Source: Erwinia sp. (lineage in GTDB: Bacteria > Pseudomonadota > Gammaproteobacteria > Enterobacterales > Enterobacteriaceae). Taken from it: a stretch of DNA of 64,000 nucleotides. This document shows, one piece after another, positions 44,352 through 57,307 of this stretch. The stretch is from assembly GCA_964016415.1 (NCBI GenBank), contig OZ024666.1, positions 62,001-126,000 of the forward strand, in the 5' to 3' direction. Each line of letters begins with the position of its first letter. Position 1 is the first letter of the stretch. Position numbers and translations under genes: made by a program. The notes under the pieces are model-generated. The model saw only the letters and a list, made by a program, of their open reading frames with translations, searched no databases and was not told the origin of the DNA.

Positions 44352-45641
44352 ATGTTAAGTAAAGAAGAGACTCTAATCAAAGCAAAGCGCTGGCCACTGT
44401 TGTTGTTGTGTCTCGCCAGTGCGTGTTTTATCGCCTCGATTGTTGCCCAGTTATGGGGCTGGCAACAAGGGTGGGTCGGTGCCATCAAGTCGGTTTCGGA
44501 AGCCGCAATGGTCGGAGCGCTGGCCGACTGGTTTGCCGTTAGCGCACTGTTTCGTCGTCTGCCCCTTCCTTTGGTTGGCAAACACACCGGGGTAATTGAG
44601 AAAAGTAAGGATGAAATAGCCACCAATCTTTCCCGGTTCGTTGGTGAAAAGTTCCTGAATAAAGAAGCCCTTCTCACATTGATTCGTCAGTGCGATCCGG
44701 CACAAACTGCAGCACTCTGGTTACGTCAATCGAAGAATGCAGCCTTGATCAGTCGCGGTTTATTAAGCGTATTGCAGGGGTTACTGAATCTGGCCGACGA
44801 CCGTCCGGTACAGGCATTTATCCGTCGTGCTGCGCATCGGGCTATAGATCAAATCGATTTGTCTCGCTCTGTCGCTACCCTTTTCGATACGCTGACCAAA
44901 CAAGGCAGATATCAGGCATTACTGGATGATGCTATTGCTCCCCTGTTAAAAATGATTAATCAGCCGCAAACCCATCAAATTATTGCCGATCAGGTGGTCC
45001 GCTGGTTAAAACAGGAACATCCGTTAAAAGAGAAAATACTTCCCACCAGCTGGCTGGGAGAGAAGAGTGCCGATGTCGCACGCGAAGCAGTGCAATCAAT
45101 TCTCTCTGATATTGAGCACAATAAAAGTCACGCATTACGTCAGGGATTCGACCGTGCGGTTGCCCGCTTTGTTACCCAGCTGAAAAGTGACCCGCAGATG
45201 CAGGAAAAAGCCCTGGAGATTAAGCGTTACCTGAAAGAAGATGAGAAGTTTAATCATTATCTTGGTGCTTTGTGGGGTGATCTCCGCGACTGGCTGAATG
45301 CAGATCTACAGCAGGAAAACCCGCAGCTGCGGCAGCGCATGACACGAATATTACGCTGGGCCGGAGAGACTCTGGAAAGTGATCACGCATTGCGCACCAC
45401 GCTTAATCAGCATATTGAAAGCGCTGTGGTACAGGCCGCTCCTCATTTTGCGCAGTTTCTCAGTCAACACATTCGCGCCACCGTTGAGGGGTGGAATGCT
45501 GGTGAAATGGTGACGCAAATTGAACTGAATATCGGGCCTGCGCTACAGCGTATCCGTATCAACGGAACGCTGGTAGGCGGCATCATCGGATTTTTACTCT
45601 GGTGCCTGTCACAGCTACCCTCTTTGGTTAGTCGCCTGTAA
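44352..45641 (+). CDS. yjiN: YjiN-like DUF445 membrane protein
   Basis: A DUF445-family inner-membrane protein with transmembrane segments near both ends (LLLLCLASACFIASIVAQLWGW near residue 18, and GIIGFLLWCLSQLPSLV at the C-terminus) and a long helical cytoplasmic or periplasmic body. The conserved ALADWFAVSALFRRLPLPLVGKHTGVIEKSKDEIA is clear. The ATG at 44352 is preferred; an in-frame ATG at 44343 is possible. Function is unknown. It ends five bases from lptG, which faces it. Confidence 0.88.
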   Translation: MLSKEETLIKAKRWPLLLLCLASACFIASIVAQLWGWQQGWVGAIKSVSEAAMVGALADWFAVSALFRRLPLPLVGKHTGVIEKSKDEIATNLSRFVGEKFLNKEALLTLIRQCDPAQTAALWLRQSKNAALISRGLLSVLQGLLNLADDRPVQAFIRRAAHRAIDQIDLSRSVATLFDTLTKQGRYQALLDDAIAPLLKMINQPQTHQIIADQVVRWLKQEHPLKEKILPTSWLGEKSADVAREAVQSILSDIEHNKSHALRQGFDRAVARFVTQLKSDPQMQEKALEIKRYLKEDEKFNHYLGALWGDLRDWLNADLQQENPQLRQRMTRILRWAGETLESDHALRTTLNQHIESAVVQAAPHFAQFLSQHIRATVEGWNAGEMVTQIELNIGPALQRIRINGTLVGGIIGFLLWCLSQLPSLVSRL

Positions 45642-45646
45642 CTTCA

Positions 45647-46723
45647 TCAGCGCCGTTTCAGCAGCATAACGATACTGATAGTGAGGAAAAGCATGCTAGG
45701 CAGTAGTGCTCCAAGCACAGGCGGAATATGATAAACCAGGCTCAGCGGGCCAAAGATCTGATCCATCACGTAGAACAGAAAACCGAAGCTGATGCCTGTC
45801 ACAACCCGTATGCCCATCGAAACACTCCTCAACGGACCAAAAATAAACGAGAGCGCCATCAGCATCATTACTGCCACAGAAAGTGGCTGGAATATTTTAC
45901 TCCACATATTGAGCTGATAACGCCCCGCCATCTGACCACTTTGTTCAAGATAGTTGGAGTAATCGTACAGCCCGCGAATCGAGAGTGCATCGGGGTCAAG
46001 TGCAACCACACCCAATTTGTCAGGTGTCAGCGTGGTTTTCCACTGCCCGGTTAATGTCTGTTTGCCCGTAATCTGTCCAGGGTGGCTGAGATCAGATTCA
46101 TCCACCTCCGATAACTCCCAGGTTTTACTGGCGGCATCATATTTGGCTGAGGCTGCATAACGCACTGACTGCAGGCGACGATTTTTATCAAAATTGTAGA
46201 TATTAATACCGCCCAGCTCGCTGTTAGCTTTCAGTGTTTCAATGTAGATAAAACTGTCGCCGTCTTTTGCCCACAGGCCACTTTGCGTAGAGAGGAGTGA
46301 GCCCCCCACCAGTTGCTGTGCACGGTAATTACGTGCCATCTGTTCACCCTGTGGCGCCACAAACTCACCAATCGCCATGGTCAACAGCACCAGCGGGATC
46401 GCGGTTTTCATCACCGAAAACGCAATTTGCATGCGCGTAAATCCGGAAGCCTGCATGACGACCAGTTCACTGCGTTGTGCCAGCGAGCCCAATCCGAGCA
46501 AAGCGCCGAGCAACGCCGCCATAGGAAAAAATATTTCAATATCTTTAGGTACGCTCAGCAAGGTATATAACCCGGCGCCGAGCGCGGTGTAATCACCCTG
46601 CCCGGTTCTGCGTAGCTGATCAACAAATTTGATGATGCCTGACAACGACACCAGCATAAACAGCGTCACCATAATGGTATTAAAGATGGTTTTACCAATG
46701 TATCTGTCGAGTACACCAAACAT
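45647..46723 (-). CDS. lptG: LptG, lipopolysaccharide transporter permease
   Basis: LptG is one of the two membrane subunits that work with LptB to extract lipopolysaccharide. The 358-residue protein has six transmembrane segments with a large periplasmic jellyroll domain between the third and fourth, and the conserved FPMAALLGALLGLGSLAQRSELVVMQASGFTR coupling-helix region. Its ATG overlaps the lptF stop by one base (TAATG). Confidence 0.97.
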   Translation of the reverse strand: MFGVLDRYIGKTIFNTIMVTLFMLVSLSGIIKFVDQLRRTGQGDYTALGAGLYTLLSVPKDIEIFFPMAALLGALLGLGSLAQRSELVVMQASGFTRMQIAFSVMKTAIPLVLLTMAIGEFVAPQGEQMARNYRAQQLVGGSLLSTQSGLWAKDGDSFIYIETLKANSELGGINIYNFDKNRRLQSVRYAASAKYDAASKTWELSEVDESDLSHPGQITGKQTLTGQWKTTLTPDKLGVVALDPDALSIRGLYDYSNYLEQSGQMAGRYQLNMWSKIFQPLSVAVMMLMALSFIFGPLRSVSMGIRVVTGISFGFLFYVMDQIFGPLSLVYHIPPVLGALLPSMLFLTISIVMLLKRR

Positions 46724-47823
46724 TACACTACGCCCCTCTGACTAAAACGTGCACGCAAACGGCGCATTGGCAGGGTATCCCACAAGTTCAGCACGATCGC
46801 CAGTGCCAGATAAACCAGATTAACACCCCACATCCACACCGCCGGGTCCAGCCGCCCTTTCGCCCCACTGGAACGCAGTGAGCTTTGCAACAGGAAGAAG
46901 ATCAGATAGAGCAGCATCGCAGGCAGCATGGAGAGCACTCGCCCCTGCCGGGGGTTCACCACACTCAGTGGTACTACCATTAACGCCATCACAAAGACCG
47001 AGAACACCAGGGTCATACGCCAGTGTAATTCACTGGTAAAATCATCTTTTTCTGAGTGCCAGAGCGTGGTGAAATCCATCTGTTCAGCATCGTTGGGATC
47101 TTTCAGTACCTGCTGATAGCCGATAATCGCCTGATATTGGCTGAAATCAGTAATACGGAAGTCACGCAGTAACGCGGTCCCTTCAAAGCGTGTTCCCTTC
47201 TCCAGGGTAACCACTTGTGAGCCATCGTCTCGCTGATTCATTTCACCTTTTTCAGCGACTACCACTGAGGGGCGGGCATTACCTTTAGGGCGTAATTGCG
47301 CAAGAAAAACGTGGTCAAATTGATTGCCTTTCACGTTATCAATAAATAAAACCGATTGTTTATCCGGTGATTGCTGAAACTGACCCGCCGCCAGGGCTGC
47401 CGCCGCCGGGTTAGCTTTTGCATTTTGCGTCACTTCACTTTGATAACGTGACGACCATGGCCCGAGCCAGGCCACGTTGCTGTAAGCCACTACCGCCGTG
47501 AATAACGTCAATACCATAGCGGCTTTGACCAGCACCGCACGGCTCAATCCGCAGGCGTGCATCACGGTGATTTCACTTTCGCTATACATCCGACCCAGGG
47601 TCATCAGGATCGCCAGGAACAGGCTCAGTGGCAAAATTAACTGCGCCATCTGAGAGATACCCAACCCCAGCAGGGTTAACACCAGGTTAGTGGGTACTTC
47701 ACCTTCGGCAGCGGCTCCCAGGATCCTCACCAACTTCTGGCAGAAGAAGATAAGCAGAAGGATAAACAGGATCGCCAGCTGGCTTTTGAGAATTTCTTTT
47801 ACCAGATATCTAATTATGATCAC
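46723..47823 (-). CDS. lptF: LptF, lipopolysaccharide transporter permease
   Basis: LptF pairs with LptG in the LptB2FG extractor. The start is the GTG at 47823 (VIIIRYLVKEILKSQLAILF), which matches the E. coli start and gives 366 residues, although the frame is open 26 codons upstream. The coupling helix SEITVMHACGLSRAVLVKAAM and six transmembrane segments are present. It is divergent from pepA with about 264 bases between them. Confidence 0.95.
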   Translation of the reverse strand: MIIIRYLVKEILKSQLAILFILLLIFFCQKLVRILGAAAEGEVPTNLVLTLLGLGISQMAQLILPLSLFLAILMTLGRMYSESEITVMHACGLSRAVLVKAAMVLTLFTAVVAYSNVAWLGPWSSRYQSEVTQNAKANPAAAALAAGQFQQSPDKQSVLFIDNVKGNQFDHVFLAQLRPKGNARPSVVVAEKGEMNQRDDGSQVVTLEKGTRFEGTALLRDFRITDFSQYQAIIGYQQVLKDPNDAEQMDFTTLWHSEKDDFTSELHWRMTLVFSVFVMALMVVPLSVVNPRQGRVLSMLPAMLLYLIFFLLQSSLRSSGAKGRLDPAVWMWGVNLVYLALAIVLNLWDTLPMRRLRARFSQRGVV

Positions 47824-48087
47824 GCTGAATTCGCCTGTGAAAACTTGTCTTTTTACAGTAAAATCGCTAGTTTCATCGCTTACGCGCCATTTAATCATCA
47901 ATGGCCCTCGTCAAAACGTGCATAGTATGCCAATAATTGCATTAAGTTGATTAACAAAGTGCTAATTATCGAAACCCGCTTTGTCGTTTGTTACTTTTAG
48001 CGACATGCCACCACTGCATTTGTTGTGGTCAGTTAACACCATTCTAACGGTAGCGCGTGCCGTTGTCTTTAAGATTCAGGAGAGTGC

Positions 48088-49599
48088 ATGGAGTTCAGTG
48101 TAAAAAGTGGTAGCCCGGAAAAACAGCGCAGTGCCTGTATTGTAGTTGGAGTGTTCGAGCCGCGCAGGCTCTCTCCTCTTGCTGAACAGCTGGATAAAAT
48201 CAGCGATGGCTACATCAGTGCCCTACTGCGTCGTGGCGAATTGGAAGGTAAAGTCGGTCAAACGCTGTTGCTGCATCATGTGCCAAATATTCTCTCTGAA
48301 CGTATTTTACTGATCGGATGTGGTAAAGAACGCGAGCTCGATGAACGCCAGTATAAGCAGGTGATCCAGAAAACCATTAATACCCTGAATGATACCGGGT
48401 CGATGGAAGCGGTCTGCTTTCTGACTGAGCTTCATGTTAAAGGCCGTAACACATACTGGAAAGTGCGTCAGGCTGTCGAGACTGCCAAAGAAACCCTTTA
48501 CTGCTTCGACCAACTAAAAAGTAATAAAGTCGAACCACGTCGCCCGTTACGCAAAATGGTGTTTAACGTCCCTACCCGCCGTGAACTGACCGGTGGCGAA
48601 AAGGCCATTCAGCATGCTCTGGCGGTTTCAGCAGGCATCAAAGCCGCTAAAGATCTTGGCAATATGCCGCCGAATATCTGCAATGCCGCTTATCTGGCTT
48701 CGCAGGCTCGCCAGCTGGCAGACGCCTATAGCACGCGCGTCACCACGCGGGTGATTGGCGAACAACAGATGAAAGAGCTGGGCATGAATGCTTACCTCGC
48801 CGTCGGACAGGGCTCACAAAACGAGTCGCTGATGTCAGTGATAGAATATAAAGGCAGTGCGGACACAGAGAGCAAGCCCATTGTGCTGGTCGGCAAAGGG
48901 GTTACCTTCGATACCGGCGGCATCTCGCTGAAACTCGGCGAGGCGATGGATGAGATGAAATATGATATGTGTGGTGCCGCCTCGGTGTATGGCGTCATGC
49001 GTATGGTCGCTGAGCTGAATCTGCCGCTGAATGTGATTGGTGTACTGGCCGGATGCGAAAATATGCCTGACGGGCGTGCCTATCGTCCCGGTGATATTCT
49101 CACTACCATGTCGGGTCAGACGGTCGAAGTGCTGAACACGGACGCTGAAGGCCGTCTGGTACTGTGTGACGCGTTAACCTACGTTGAACGTTTCGATCCT
49201 GAAGTGGTGATTGATGTTGCAACGCTGACCGGCGCTTGCGTGATTGCTCTCGGCCACCATATCAGTGGGTTACTCGCTAACCATAATCCGCTGGCACATG
49301 AACTGATCAGTGCCTCTGAACAGGCCGGTGACCGTGCATGGCGTCTGCCGATGGCCGATGAGTATCAGGAGCAGCTGGAATCTAATTTTGCTGATATGGC
49401 GAATATTGGCGGACGCCCTGGCGGTGCAATCACTGCGGCCTGTTTCCTTGCCCGCTTTACCCGTAAGTATAACTGGGCGCATCTGGATATTGCCGGTACA
49501 GCATGGCGTTCAGGTAAAAACAAAGGGGCGACCGGCCGGCCTGTGGCGTTATTATCGCAATTCCTGCTCAATCGCGCCGGTTTTAATGGTGACGACTGA
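48088..49599 (+). CDS. pepA: Leucyl aminopeptidase PepA
   Basis: PepA is a hexameric zinc or manganese aminopeptidase and, in E. coli, also a DNA-binding accessory factor in XerCD recombination at cer and a repressor of carAB. The 503-residue protein has the metal-binding motif [28 protein letters not shown] and YDMCGAA. The basic N-terminal stretch linked to DNA binding is kept. The start at 48088 follows a CAGGAGAG site. Confidence 0.97.
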   Translation: MEFSVKSGSPEKQRSACIVVGVFEPRRLSPLAEQLDKISDGYISALLRRGELEGKVGQTLLLHHVPNILSERILLIGCGKERELDERQYKQVIQKTINTLNDTGSMEAVCFLTELHVKGRNTYWKVRQAVETAKETLYCFDQLKSNKVEPRRPLRKMVFNVPTRRELTGGEKAIQHALAVSAGIKAAKDLGNMPPNICNAAYLASQARQLADAYSTRVTTRVIGEQQMKELGMNAYLAVGQGSQNESLMSVIEYKGSADTESKPIVLVGKGVTFDTGGISLKLGEAMDEMKYDMCGAASVYGVMRMVAELNLPLNVIGVLAGCENMPDGRAYRPGDILTTMSGQTVEVLNTDAEGRLVLCDALTYVERFDPEVVIDVATLTGACVIALGHHISGLLANHNPLAHELISASEQAGDRAWRLPMADEYQEQLESNFADMANIGGRPGGAITAACFLARFTRKYNWAHLDIAGTAWRSGKNKGATGRPVALLSQFLLNRAGFNGDD

Positions 49600-49604
49600 A
49601 GGGG

Positions 49605-50063
49605 ATGAAAAACGTAACCTTCTATCTGCTGGATACAGAAACCGGTTCAGGCGAGCTCAGCGCGACAGAAGCGTTGGTCTGTGAGCTCGCCTGTCAGCGC
49701 TGGCGGGCAGGTGCCCGTCTGCTGATAGCCTGCGAAGATGAAACCCAGGCATTCCGCCTTGATGAAGCCTTGTGGCAACGTCCGCCGGATGCTTTCGTTC
49801 CGCATAATCTGGCAGGAGAAGGTCCGCGTTATGGCGCACCTGTAGAGCTGGCATGGCCAGAGCGCCGCAGTAACGCCCCACGGGATCTGCTAATAACTTT
49901 GTTACCGCACTTTGCAGATTTTGCTACCACTTTTCATCAGGTGATAGACTTTGTCCCCTGCGAAGATGCACTAAAACAGCTGGCACGCGACCGCTATAAA
50001 GCCTATCGCAGTGTTGGCTTTCACTTGAATACGGCAACACCGCCTGTACCATCAACGGCCTGA
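49605..50063 (+). CDS. holC: HolC, DNA polymerase III chi subunit
   Basis: The chi subunit joins the clamp loader to single-strand binding protein during replication. The 152-residue protein begins [12 protein letters not shown], has the conserved [18 protein letters not shown] and [22 protein letters not shown] segments, and ends near VGFHLNTA. It is five bases after pepA and five bases before valS, giving a tight pepA-holC-valS operon. Confidence 0.96.
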   Translation: MKNVTFYLLDTETGSGELSATEALVCELACQRWRAGARLLIACEDETQAFRLDEALWQRPPDAFVPHNLAGEGPRYGAPVELAWPERRSNAPRDLLITLLPHFADFATTFHQVIDFVPCEDALKQLARDRYKAYRSVGFHLNTATPPVPSTA

Positions 50064-50068
50064 CAGAA

Positions 50069-52924
50069 ATGGAAAAAACATACAACCCGCAAGAGATCGA
50101 ACAGCCTCTTTATGAGCACTGGGAAAAACAGGGCTATTTCAAGCCCAACGGTGATACCGCTCAGGAGAGCTACTGCATTATGATCCCACCGCCCAATGTC
50201 ACGGGCAGTCTGCATATGGGACACGCTTTTCAGCAAACGATTATGGATACGCTGATCCGCTACCAGCGGATGCAGGGTAAAAATACACTCTGGCAGGCCG
50301 GTACCGATCATGCGGGTATCGCCACACAGATGGTGGTTGAGCGTAAGATTGCCGCTGAAGAGGGCAAAACCCGCCAGGATTACGGCCGTGATGCGTTTAT
50401 TGAAAAAATCTGGGCATGGAAAGCCGAGTCGGGTGGCACAATTACCCGTCAGATGCGTCGTCTTGGTAATTCAGTAGACTGGGAACGTGAACGTTTCACA
50501 ATGGATGAAGGGCTCTCTAATGCGGTGCGTGAAGTGTTTGTGCGTCTTTATAAAGAGAACCTGATTTACCGTGGTAAACGCCTGGTTAACTGGGATCCGA
50601 AACTGCGTACAGCCATTTCTGATCTGGAAGTGGAAAACCGCGAGTCAAAAGGCTCGATGTGGCATATCCGTTATCCACTGGCTGATGGCGTGAAAACCGC
50701 TGAAGGTAAAGATTATCTGGTGGTGGCGACCACACGTCCGGAAACGATCCTCGGTGATACTGGCGTGGCTGTGAACCCTGAAGATCCCCGTTATCAGGAT
50801 CTGATCGGCAAATCGTTGATTCTGCCTTTGGTGAATCGCCGGATCCCGATCGTCGGTGATGAACACGCCGATATGACTAAAGGTACTGGTTGCGTAAAAA
50901 TCACCCCGGCACACGACTTTAACGACTATGAAGTGGGCCGTCGTCATCAACTCCCGATGATCAATATTCTGACCTTTGATGCTGATATCCGTGAAACAGC
51001 TCAAGTTTTTGATACCAACGGTGAAGAGTCCACGGTTTATGACGCCTCTATTCCGGCGGAGTTTCAGAAGCTGGAACGTTTTGCCGCACGTAAAGCGATC
51101 GTTGCCGCGCTGGATTCACTCGACATGCTGGATGAGATCAAACCTCACGATCTGACTGTGCCTTACGGTGACCGTGGCAACGTGGTGATTGAACCGATGC
51201 TTACCGATCAGTGGTATGTGCGTACTGCGCCACTGGCTAAAGTGGCGGTGGAAGCCGTGGAACAAGGTGAAATTCAGTTCGTTCCTAAACAGTACGAAAA
51301 TATGTATTTCTCCTGGATGCGTGATATCCAGGATTGGTGTATCTCACGCCAGTTGTGGTGGGGCCATCGCATCCCGGCTTGGTATGATGAGGCTGGTAAT
51401 GTGTATGTCGGGCGCACAGAGGATGAAGTTAGAATTGAGCACAAACTCACATCTGACATCACGCTGCGTCAGGATGATGACGTGCTGGATACCTGGTTCT
51501 CTTCCGGGCTCTGGACATTTTCCACCCTTGGCTGGCCTGAAAATACCGACGCGCTGCGTACATTCCATCCCACCAGTGTGATGGTCAGTGGTTTTGATAT
51601 CATTTTCTTCTGGATTGCCCGCATGATCATGCTGACCATGCATTTCATCAAAGATGAAAATGGTAAGCCTCAGGTACCGTTTAAAACCGTCTACATGACC
51701 GGGCTTATCCGCGATGATGAGGGACAAAAAATGTCCAAATCGAAAGGGAATGTCATTGACCCGCTGGATATGGTCGATGGTATTTCACTGGCTGATTTGC
51801 TGGAAAAACGTACCGGTAATATGATGCAGCCACAGCTGGCAGAAAAAATTCGCAAGCGTACAGAGAAACAGTTCCCGAATGGGATAGAACCGCACGGTAC
51901 TGATGCACTGCGTTTTACACTGGCTGCGCTCGCCTCAACCGGCCGTGATATCAACTGGGACATGAAACGCCTGGAAGGTTACCGCAACTTCTGTAATAAA
52001 CTGTGGAATGCCAGTCGTTTTGTACTGATGAATACCGAAGGGGAAGATTGCGGTCAGCAGGGTGGTGAGATTGTTCTGTCGCTGGCGGATCGCTGGATCC
52101 TCGCTGAATTCAACAACACAGTTAAAGCTTACCGTGAAGCTCTCGATAGCTATCGCTTCGATTTAGCGGCCAGCGTGCTGTATGAATTCACCTGGAACCA
52201 GTTCTGTGACTGGTATCTGGAGCTGACAAAACCGGTGATGAATCACGGTACCCCTGACGAATTGCGAGGAACACGTCAGACTTTGGTCAATGTTCTGGAA
52301 GCCCTGTTGCGTCTGGCTCATCCGATTATTCCTTTCATTACGGAAACCATCTGGCAACGTGTGAAACTGCTGAAAAATATCACTGCGGATACCATCATGC
52401 TCCAGCCGGTGCCAGAGGTTGACCCGGCTCAGGCTGACTCACAAGCGCTGAAAGATATTGAGTGGCTGAAACAGGCGATCATCGCGGTGCGTAATATCCG
52501 CGCTGAGATGAACATTGCCCCCTCGAAAAAACTCGATGTCATTCTGCGAAGTGCGACACCAGAAGTTATTTCCCGGGTGGAAGCCAACCGGACATTTTTG
52601 CAAACCCTCGCCCGTCTGGAAACAGTAACCCTGTTACCCGCAGGGGAAACAGGCCCGGTATCAGTCACTAAAATCGTCGATGGTGCAGAGCTACTGATCC
52701 CAATGGCTGATTTAGTCGATAAAGCAGCAGAACAAGCACGCCTGGCGAAAGAGATAACCAAACTGGAAACGGAAATCAGCACGATTACCGCAAAACTGGC
52801 CAATGAAGGTTTTGTTTCCCGTGCACCGGCAGCTGTCGTGGAAAAAGAGCGTCAGCGCATGCGTGAATGTGAAGCGGCAAAAATAAAACTGATTGAGCAA
52901 CAGGCGTTAATAGCCGCACTGTAA
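50069..52924 (+). CDS. valS: Valyl-tRNA synthetase
   Basis: Class I synthetase charging tRNA-Val with editing of threonine. The 951-residue protein has the HIGH-type motif GSLHMGHAF near residue 45, the editing domain between about residues 190 and 330 ([15 protein letters not shown]), the KMSKS motif [14 protein letters not shown] and a C-terminal coiled coil ending [11 protein letters not shown]. The length is exactly that of E. coli. The gene has a very strong bidirectional terminator 38 bases downstream. Confidence 0.98.
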   Translation: MEKTYNPQEIEQPLYEHWEKQGYFKPNGDTAQESYCIMIPPPNVTGSLHMGHAFQQTIMDTLIRYQRMQGKNTLWQAGTDHAGIATQMVVERKIAAEEGKTRQDYGRDAFIEKIWAWKAESGGTITRQMRRLGNSVDWERERFTMDEGLSNAVREVFVRLYKENLIYRGKRLVNWDPKLRTAISDLEVENRESKGSMWHIRYPLADGVKTAEGKDYLVVATTRPETILGDTGVAVNPEDPRYQDLIGKSLILPLVNRRIPIVGDEHADMTKGTGCVKITPAHDFNDYEVGRRHQLPMINILTFDADIRETAQVFDTNGEESTVYDASIPAEFQKLERFAARKAIVAALDSLDMLDEIKPHDLTVPYGDRGNVVIEPMLTDQWYVRTAPLAKVAVEAVEQGEIQFVPKQYENMYFSWMRDIQDWCISRQLWWGHRIPAWYDEAGNVYVGRTEDEVRIEHKLTSDITLRQDDDVLDTWFSSGLWTFSTLGWPENTDALRTFHPTSVMVSGFDIIFFWIARMIMLTMHFIKDENGKPQVPFKTVYMTGLIRDDEGQKMSKSKGNVIDPLDMVDGISLADLLEKRTGNMMQPQLAEKIRKRTEKQFPNGIEPHGTDALRFTLAALASTGRDINWDMKRLEGYRNFCNKLWNASRFVLMNTEGEDCGQQGGEIVLSLADRWILAEFNNTVKAYREALDSYRFDLAASVLYEFTWNQFCDWYLELTKPVMNHGTPDELRGTRQTLVNVLEALLRLAHPIIPFITETIWQRVKLLKNITADTIMLQPVPEVDPAQADSQALKDIEWLKQAIIAVRNIRAEMNIAPSKKLDVILRSATPEVISRVEANRTFLQTLARLETVTLLPAGETGPVSVTKIVDGAELLIPMADLVDKAAEQARLAKEITKLETEISTITAKLANEGFVSRAPAAVVEKERQRMRECEAAKIKLIEQQALIAAL

Positions 52925-52962
52925 TAACCGGAAAACAGTTATCAGTTGTGTAGTAATAAAAG

Positions 52963-52997
52963 AAAAAAGGTGAGATGGTAATCTCACCTTTTTTCTT
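52963..52997. terminator. Bidirectional terminator between valS and the M48 peptidase
   Basis: A 14-bp perfect stem AAAAAAGGTGAGAT / ATCTCACCTTTTTT with a 4-base loop is flanked by A- and T-tracts, so it serves both the valS transcript and the convergent peptidase transcript. Confidence 0.92.
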
Positions 52998-53012
52998 TTG
53001 CGCTGCACTGCG

Positions 53013-54032
53013 TTATCCGGCAGCCTGAATGTCCTTAATTCTCTGCGGCATGTCAGGATGAGTACTCAGCCATCCGGGAAGCATTTCATCTGCTTCCCTC
53101 TTTGTAGCCGCTTCATCAAGCTGACGGAAGATTTCTGCCATCGCGGAGAGTGAACGCTGCTGAGCTTTCATCTCTTTAATCGCATAGTGATCAGCTTCCC
53201 GTTCCATATCACGAGTGAACTGTAGCTGATGCATCACCAAAGCCGACTGCAACATGATATCGGCAATGCCACTGGCATCCCCGGTAAACCATAGATAGCT
53301 CAAAGAGAGTAATGACGAACGTACCAGGATATTCATCGAATGACGGTAGTAGTGATGGCCGATTTCATGCAACATCACTGCGGCCAGTGCATCATCACTT
53401 TTCGCCAGCGTGACCAGCTGGTCACTGAGAATCAACGTGCCATCCGCCAGCATGAACGCATTGGGTCCATCAGGAGTATGCATTATTTTCAGCTGTATAG
53501 GTAACGGGTCGCTGCGCATCTCTGGTGGAATAACGGCCTCAAACAGTGCCTGAGTGTGCTGCAATTGAGCAGGTGTGAGCGCAGTCTGGCGAAATCCCCC
53601 CTGCTGTAACATGATTAATGTCTGCTGACCGATGCGCTGCTGCAGAGTAAATGGCATATGACGTGCCAGCTGGCTGCAGAGCATTGGCACAATAACCAGC
53701 ACATAAAACGCGATCCCTGCCAATGCAGCCAGCAAAATTACCGGGATAAACCGTTTCTTTCTTTCGATACGATGAATCAGTGAGGGGCGATGGCGCTGCT
53801 GCCACCACTGACGAAACACCGCATCATCGTTGGGTACAAAACGTGCTCCGTCAGCAAAGGTGAGCGTAAGTGGGATCGTCCCCAGAGCATCAGACACCTT
53901 CACATCTTGCCACGGCACGATGCGTTGCGAACTCTCCAGAGTGATGGTGAGATATCCGTCGTTTAATGAGAGACGGGCAGCCTCGCGAGCTGCCCGTCCT
54001 GGGTGTTGATAAAATCCTTCCAGCTTGAGCAT
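53013..54032 (-). CDS. M48-family zinc metallopeptidase, membrane anchored
   Basis: The 339-residue protein has an N-terminal DUF-like region, one transmembrane segment near residues 94-114 (FIPVILLAALAGIAFYVLVI) and an M48 catalytic domain with HEIGHHYYRH (zinc ligands and glutamate) and EREADHYA (third ligand). The start codon overlaps the yjgN stop (TGATG), so the two genes form one unit, and this peptidase probably depends on the broken yjgN for coupled translation. Substrate is unknown; related proteins are linked to envelope quality control. Confidence 0.85.
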   Translation of the reverse strand: MLKLEGFYQHPGRAAREAARLSLNDGYLTITLESSQRIVPWQDVKVSDALGTIPLTLTFADGARFVPNDDAVFRQWWQQRHRPSLIHRIERKKRFIPVILLAALAGIAFYVLVIVPMLCSQLARHMPFTLQQRIGQQTLIMLQQGGFRQTALTPAQLQHTQALFEAVIPPEMRSDPLPIQLKIMHTPDGPNAFMLADGTLILSDQLVTLAKSDDALAAVMLHEIGHHYYRHSMNILVRSSLLSLSYLWFTGDASGIADIMLQSALVMHQLQFTRDMEREADHYAIKEMKAQQRSLSAMAEIFRQLDEAATKREADEMLPGWLSTHPDMPQRIKDIQAAG

Positions 54033-54420
54033 CAGATACCCGGATTGAGATCAAAGGCCGCAACCACCTCTTCACCCAGCGCGCTGGTTGCTGTCTCAGC
54101 GTGCGCCTTCACATCCTCCAGCGACAAGTCACCTTCAAGTGCCGTGTGCTGAGCAATAAAACGCGCATGACGAATTTCGGCTATCGGAGTACACCAACCA
54201 AGAGAAAAGAAAACCATTAGTGCATTAGTCAGAGTCAGTGCCAGGTATCCGCCGGTTCTCATGGTGGAACACAGACGTAACGTTTCACCCAACTGAGTAT
54301 GACAGGTAATGTAGTTGTAGTGCGCTACAAACAGATAAGCTCTGGCAATGTAGTGGCACACTGAATTTGGCCACCTGAGCAGAGGTGATATGCTCACCTC
54401 AACATCTTATAGGTGAACCA

Positions 54421-55584
<1,164 letters not shown>

Positions 55585-56466
55585 CCACTACACAAACACC
55601 CCACCGAAACAGAGCACCAGGATGCTCATAAACAAACTCATGGCATGAGGTAAGATTGCATGAAGAATGTAATCAGGATCCTCTGTCAACAGAACTGAAT
55701 GCGCGCTGAAAGAAAAAATAATCGCACTGATCAGAAAACCGGCAACAATGATAAAGGGCAGCATAATCAAAGAACCGATTAACCCGATTTTGATAAATGC
55801 TTTTTTGTCGAGTGCTGCCTCAAAAGGTTTTAGTCCATACGACATATTATTGGCATAAAGTTCAGTGCGCATAGCGGTGAGAACGCCATTGATGGCAACA
55901 AAACCAACAAACACCAGAAGAAATACTAATAGACCACCAATTAACTGTACACCCACGTTATGCGTAGAGGATATCATGAGGACAAACAAAATCAGCAGGA
56001 CATATACCCCTATATACATCAACACGGGAGCCAATAACATCACCCAATAGGCACGTCCGGTACGACATTGATAGTTAAAGCGCACCCCACGAAAACTGGT
56101 CATAATCGCATCGTAACGCCAGCTACGAATAATTAACCATGGTATGGCAATGAGGAAAAGTAACAGCAAAATGATTTCTGTTCCAGGTGCCGTCACTGAC
56201 AGAAAAGCAAAAAATATCAGACCAGCAACCACCATAAAACGACCAATAAGAATATCAATCGGCCGGGCATGATAATCAAAACGGTCACCGGCAATTTCCG
56301 TATTACCATAAAAATAACGACGGGTTCTTACCGTTGCCCAGGCGTAATATATCCCTAATGTTAGAATAGTTAATATGAGATTAGCAATCCAGACAGCGAA
56401 GTAATCTCCGCCAGTACCATGAAACAGCATTTGATGTCGCTGTGAAGAAGATGCATTGTCTTTCAT

Positions 56467-56837
56467 AAATCTTTCATCCTGAAAAATAAGAATTTTGCAC
56501 TGAGATTAAGAAGATTAATTTTTATCAAAACCGCGACATTTGATCATGAGGCGGAAAAGCAGACAATCATTAATTACGTTAAAACCAGTTTGTTATTAAA
56601 ATGTGAAAATAAAAAACACATGAAAAGTCTGACAGCTAAAATGAAACAGGAAGATCGGAGAGAATGTTAACTGATGTTCGTCATACGGGAACGAGTGAAA
56701 GAGAGTTGCTGTTGCAGGTGAGTATCATGATGCTGTTCATCGAAGCATAATCTCATCCGGAATCCTATCCCGCCTCCAGAGAAAAGAAAAGTACTGAGTA
56801 ATCAAATTATTACTCCGAAACCTCTCTCTGACGACAA
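56467..56837. other. Gap between yjgN and DUF805 gene, no gene seen
   Basis: About 370 AT-rich bases lie between the yjgN start and the DUF805 stop. It contains the ribosome site and promoter of yjgN (AGGATGAAAG just before its ATG). No frame or repeat of note was found. Confidence 0.5.
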
Positions 56838-57191
56838 TTATACTTTAGGATTTCCACCAAAGAGGTTGTCACCGGGGGTGCTGTCATTGCAAAGGAAATA
56901 CAGGAAGATAAAATATCCAACTACAGGGATACAGCTCACGAATAACATCCATCCTGAACGGTTTGTATCATGTAAACGCCGGACAGTAACAGCCAGGTTA
57001 GGTATAAAGGTAGCTAATAAGTAAATTATACTCAGCACCAAAACGATTGATGAGAGACTTTCCACCGTGAAAAGCATGAAAAGAACCAGCGCAATAATCG
57101 TATTAATCAGGGTAAACATCCAGAACTCTTTGCGTCGTGCCCGACCTGAAAAGTCAGCATATTTCTTTAAAACAGCGAGGTACCAATTCAT
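56838..57191 (-). CDS. DUF805 small membrane protein
   Basis: A 117-residue inner-membrane protein of the DUF805 family (YhaH/YiiR type). It shows the N-terminal MNWYLAVLKKYADFSGRARRKEFWMFTL signature, three to four transmembrane segments, and VRRLHDTNRSGWM followed by CNDSTPGDNLFGGNPK at the end. Some family members are linked to membrane stress, but function is unknown. The frame starts at 57191 with good coding character. It stands alone between yjgN and a divergent small frame. Confidence 0.88.
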   Translation of the reverse strand: MNWYLAVLKKYADFSGRARRKEFWMFTLINTIIALVLFMLFTVESLSSIVLVLSIIYLLATFIPNLAVTVRRLHDTNRSGWMLFVSCIPVVGYFIFLYFLCNDSTPGDNLFGGNPKV

Positions 57192-57247
57192 ACAACTTCA
57201 TTATTGATAAAATAATAAAATCATTTTTATCATAAATTTTGTTATCT

Positions 57248-57253
57248 TATAAT
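57248..57253 (+). promoter_or_regulatory. Candidate -10 box upstream of a small frame
   Basis: A perfect TATAAT lies 54 bases before the small frame at 57308. The matching -35 region is weak (TTTTAT at 17-base spacing), so activity is uncertain. Confidence 0.4.
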
Positions 57254-57307
57254 GCAATCGCTAAGGCAAACTGCTTTATTCTTTCAGCGGTTACTGGAGT
57301 ATAAATC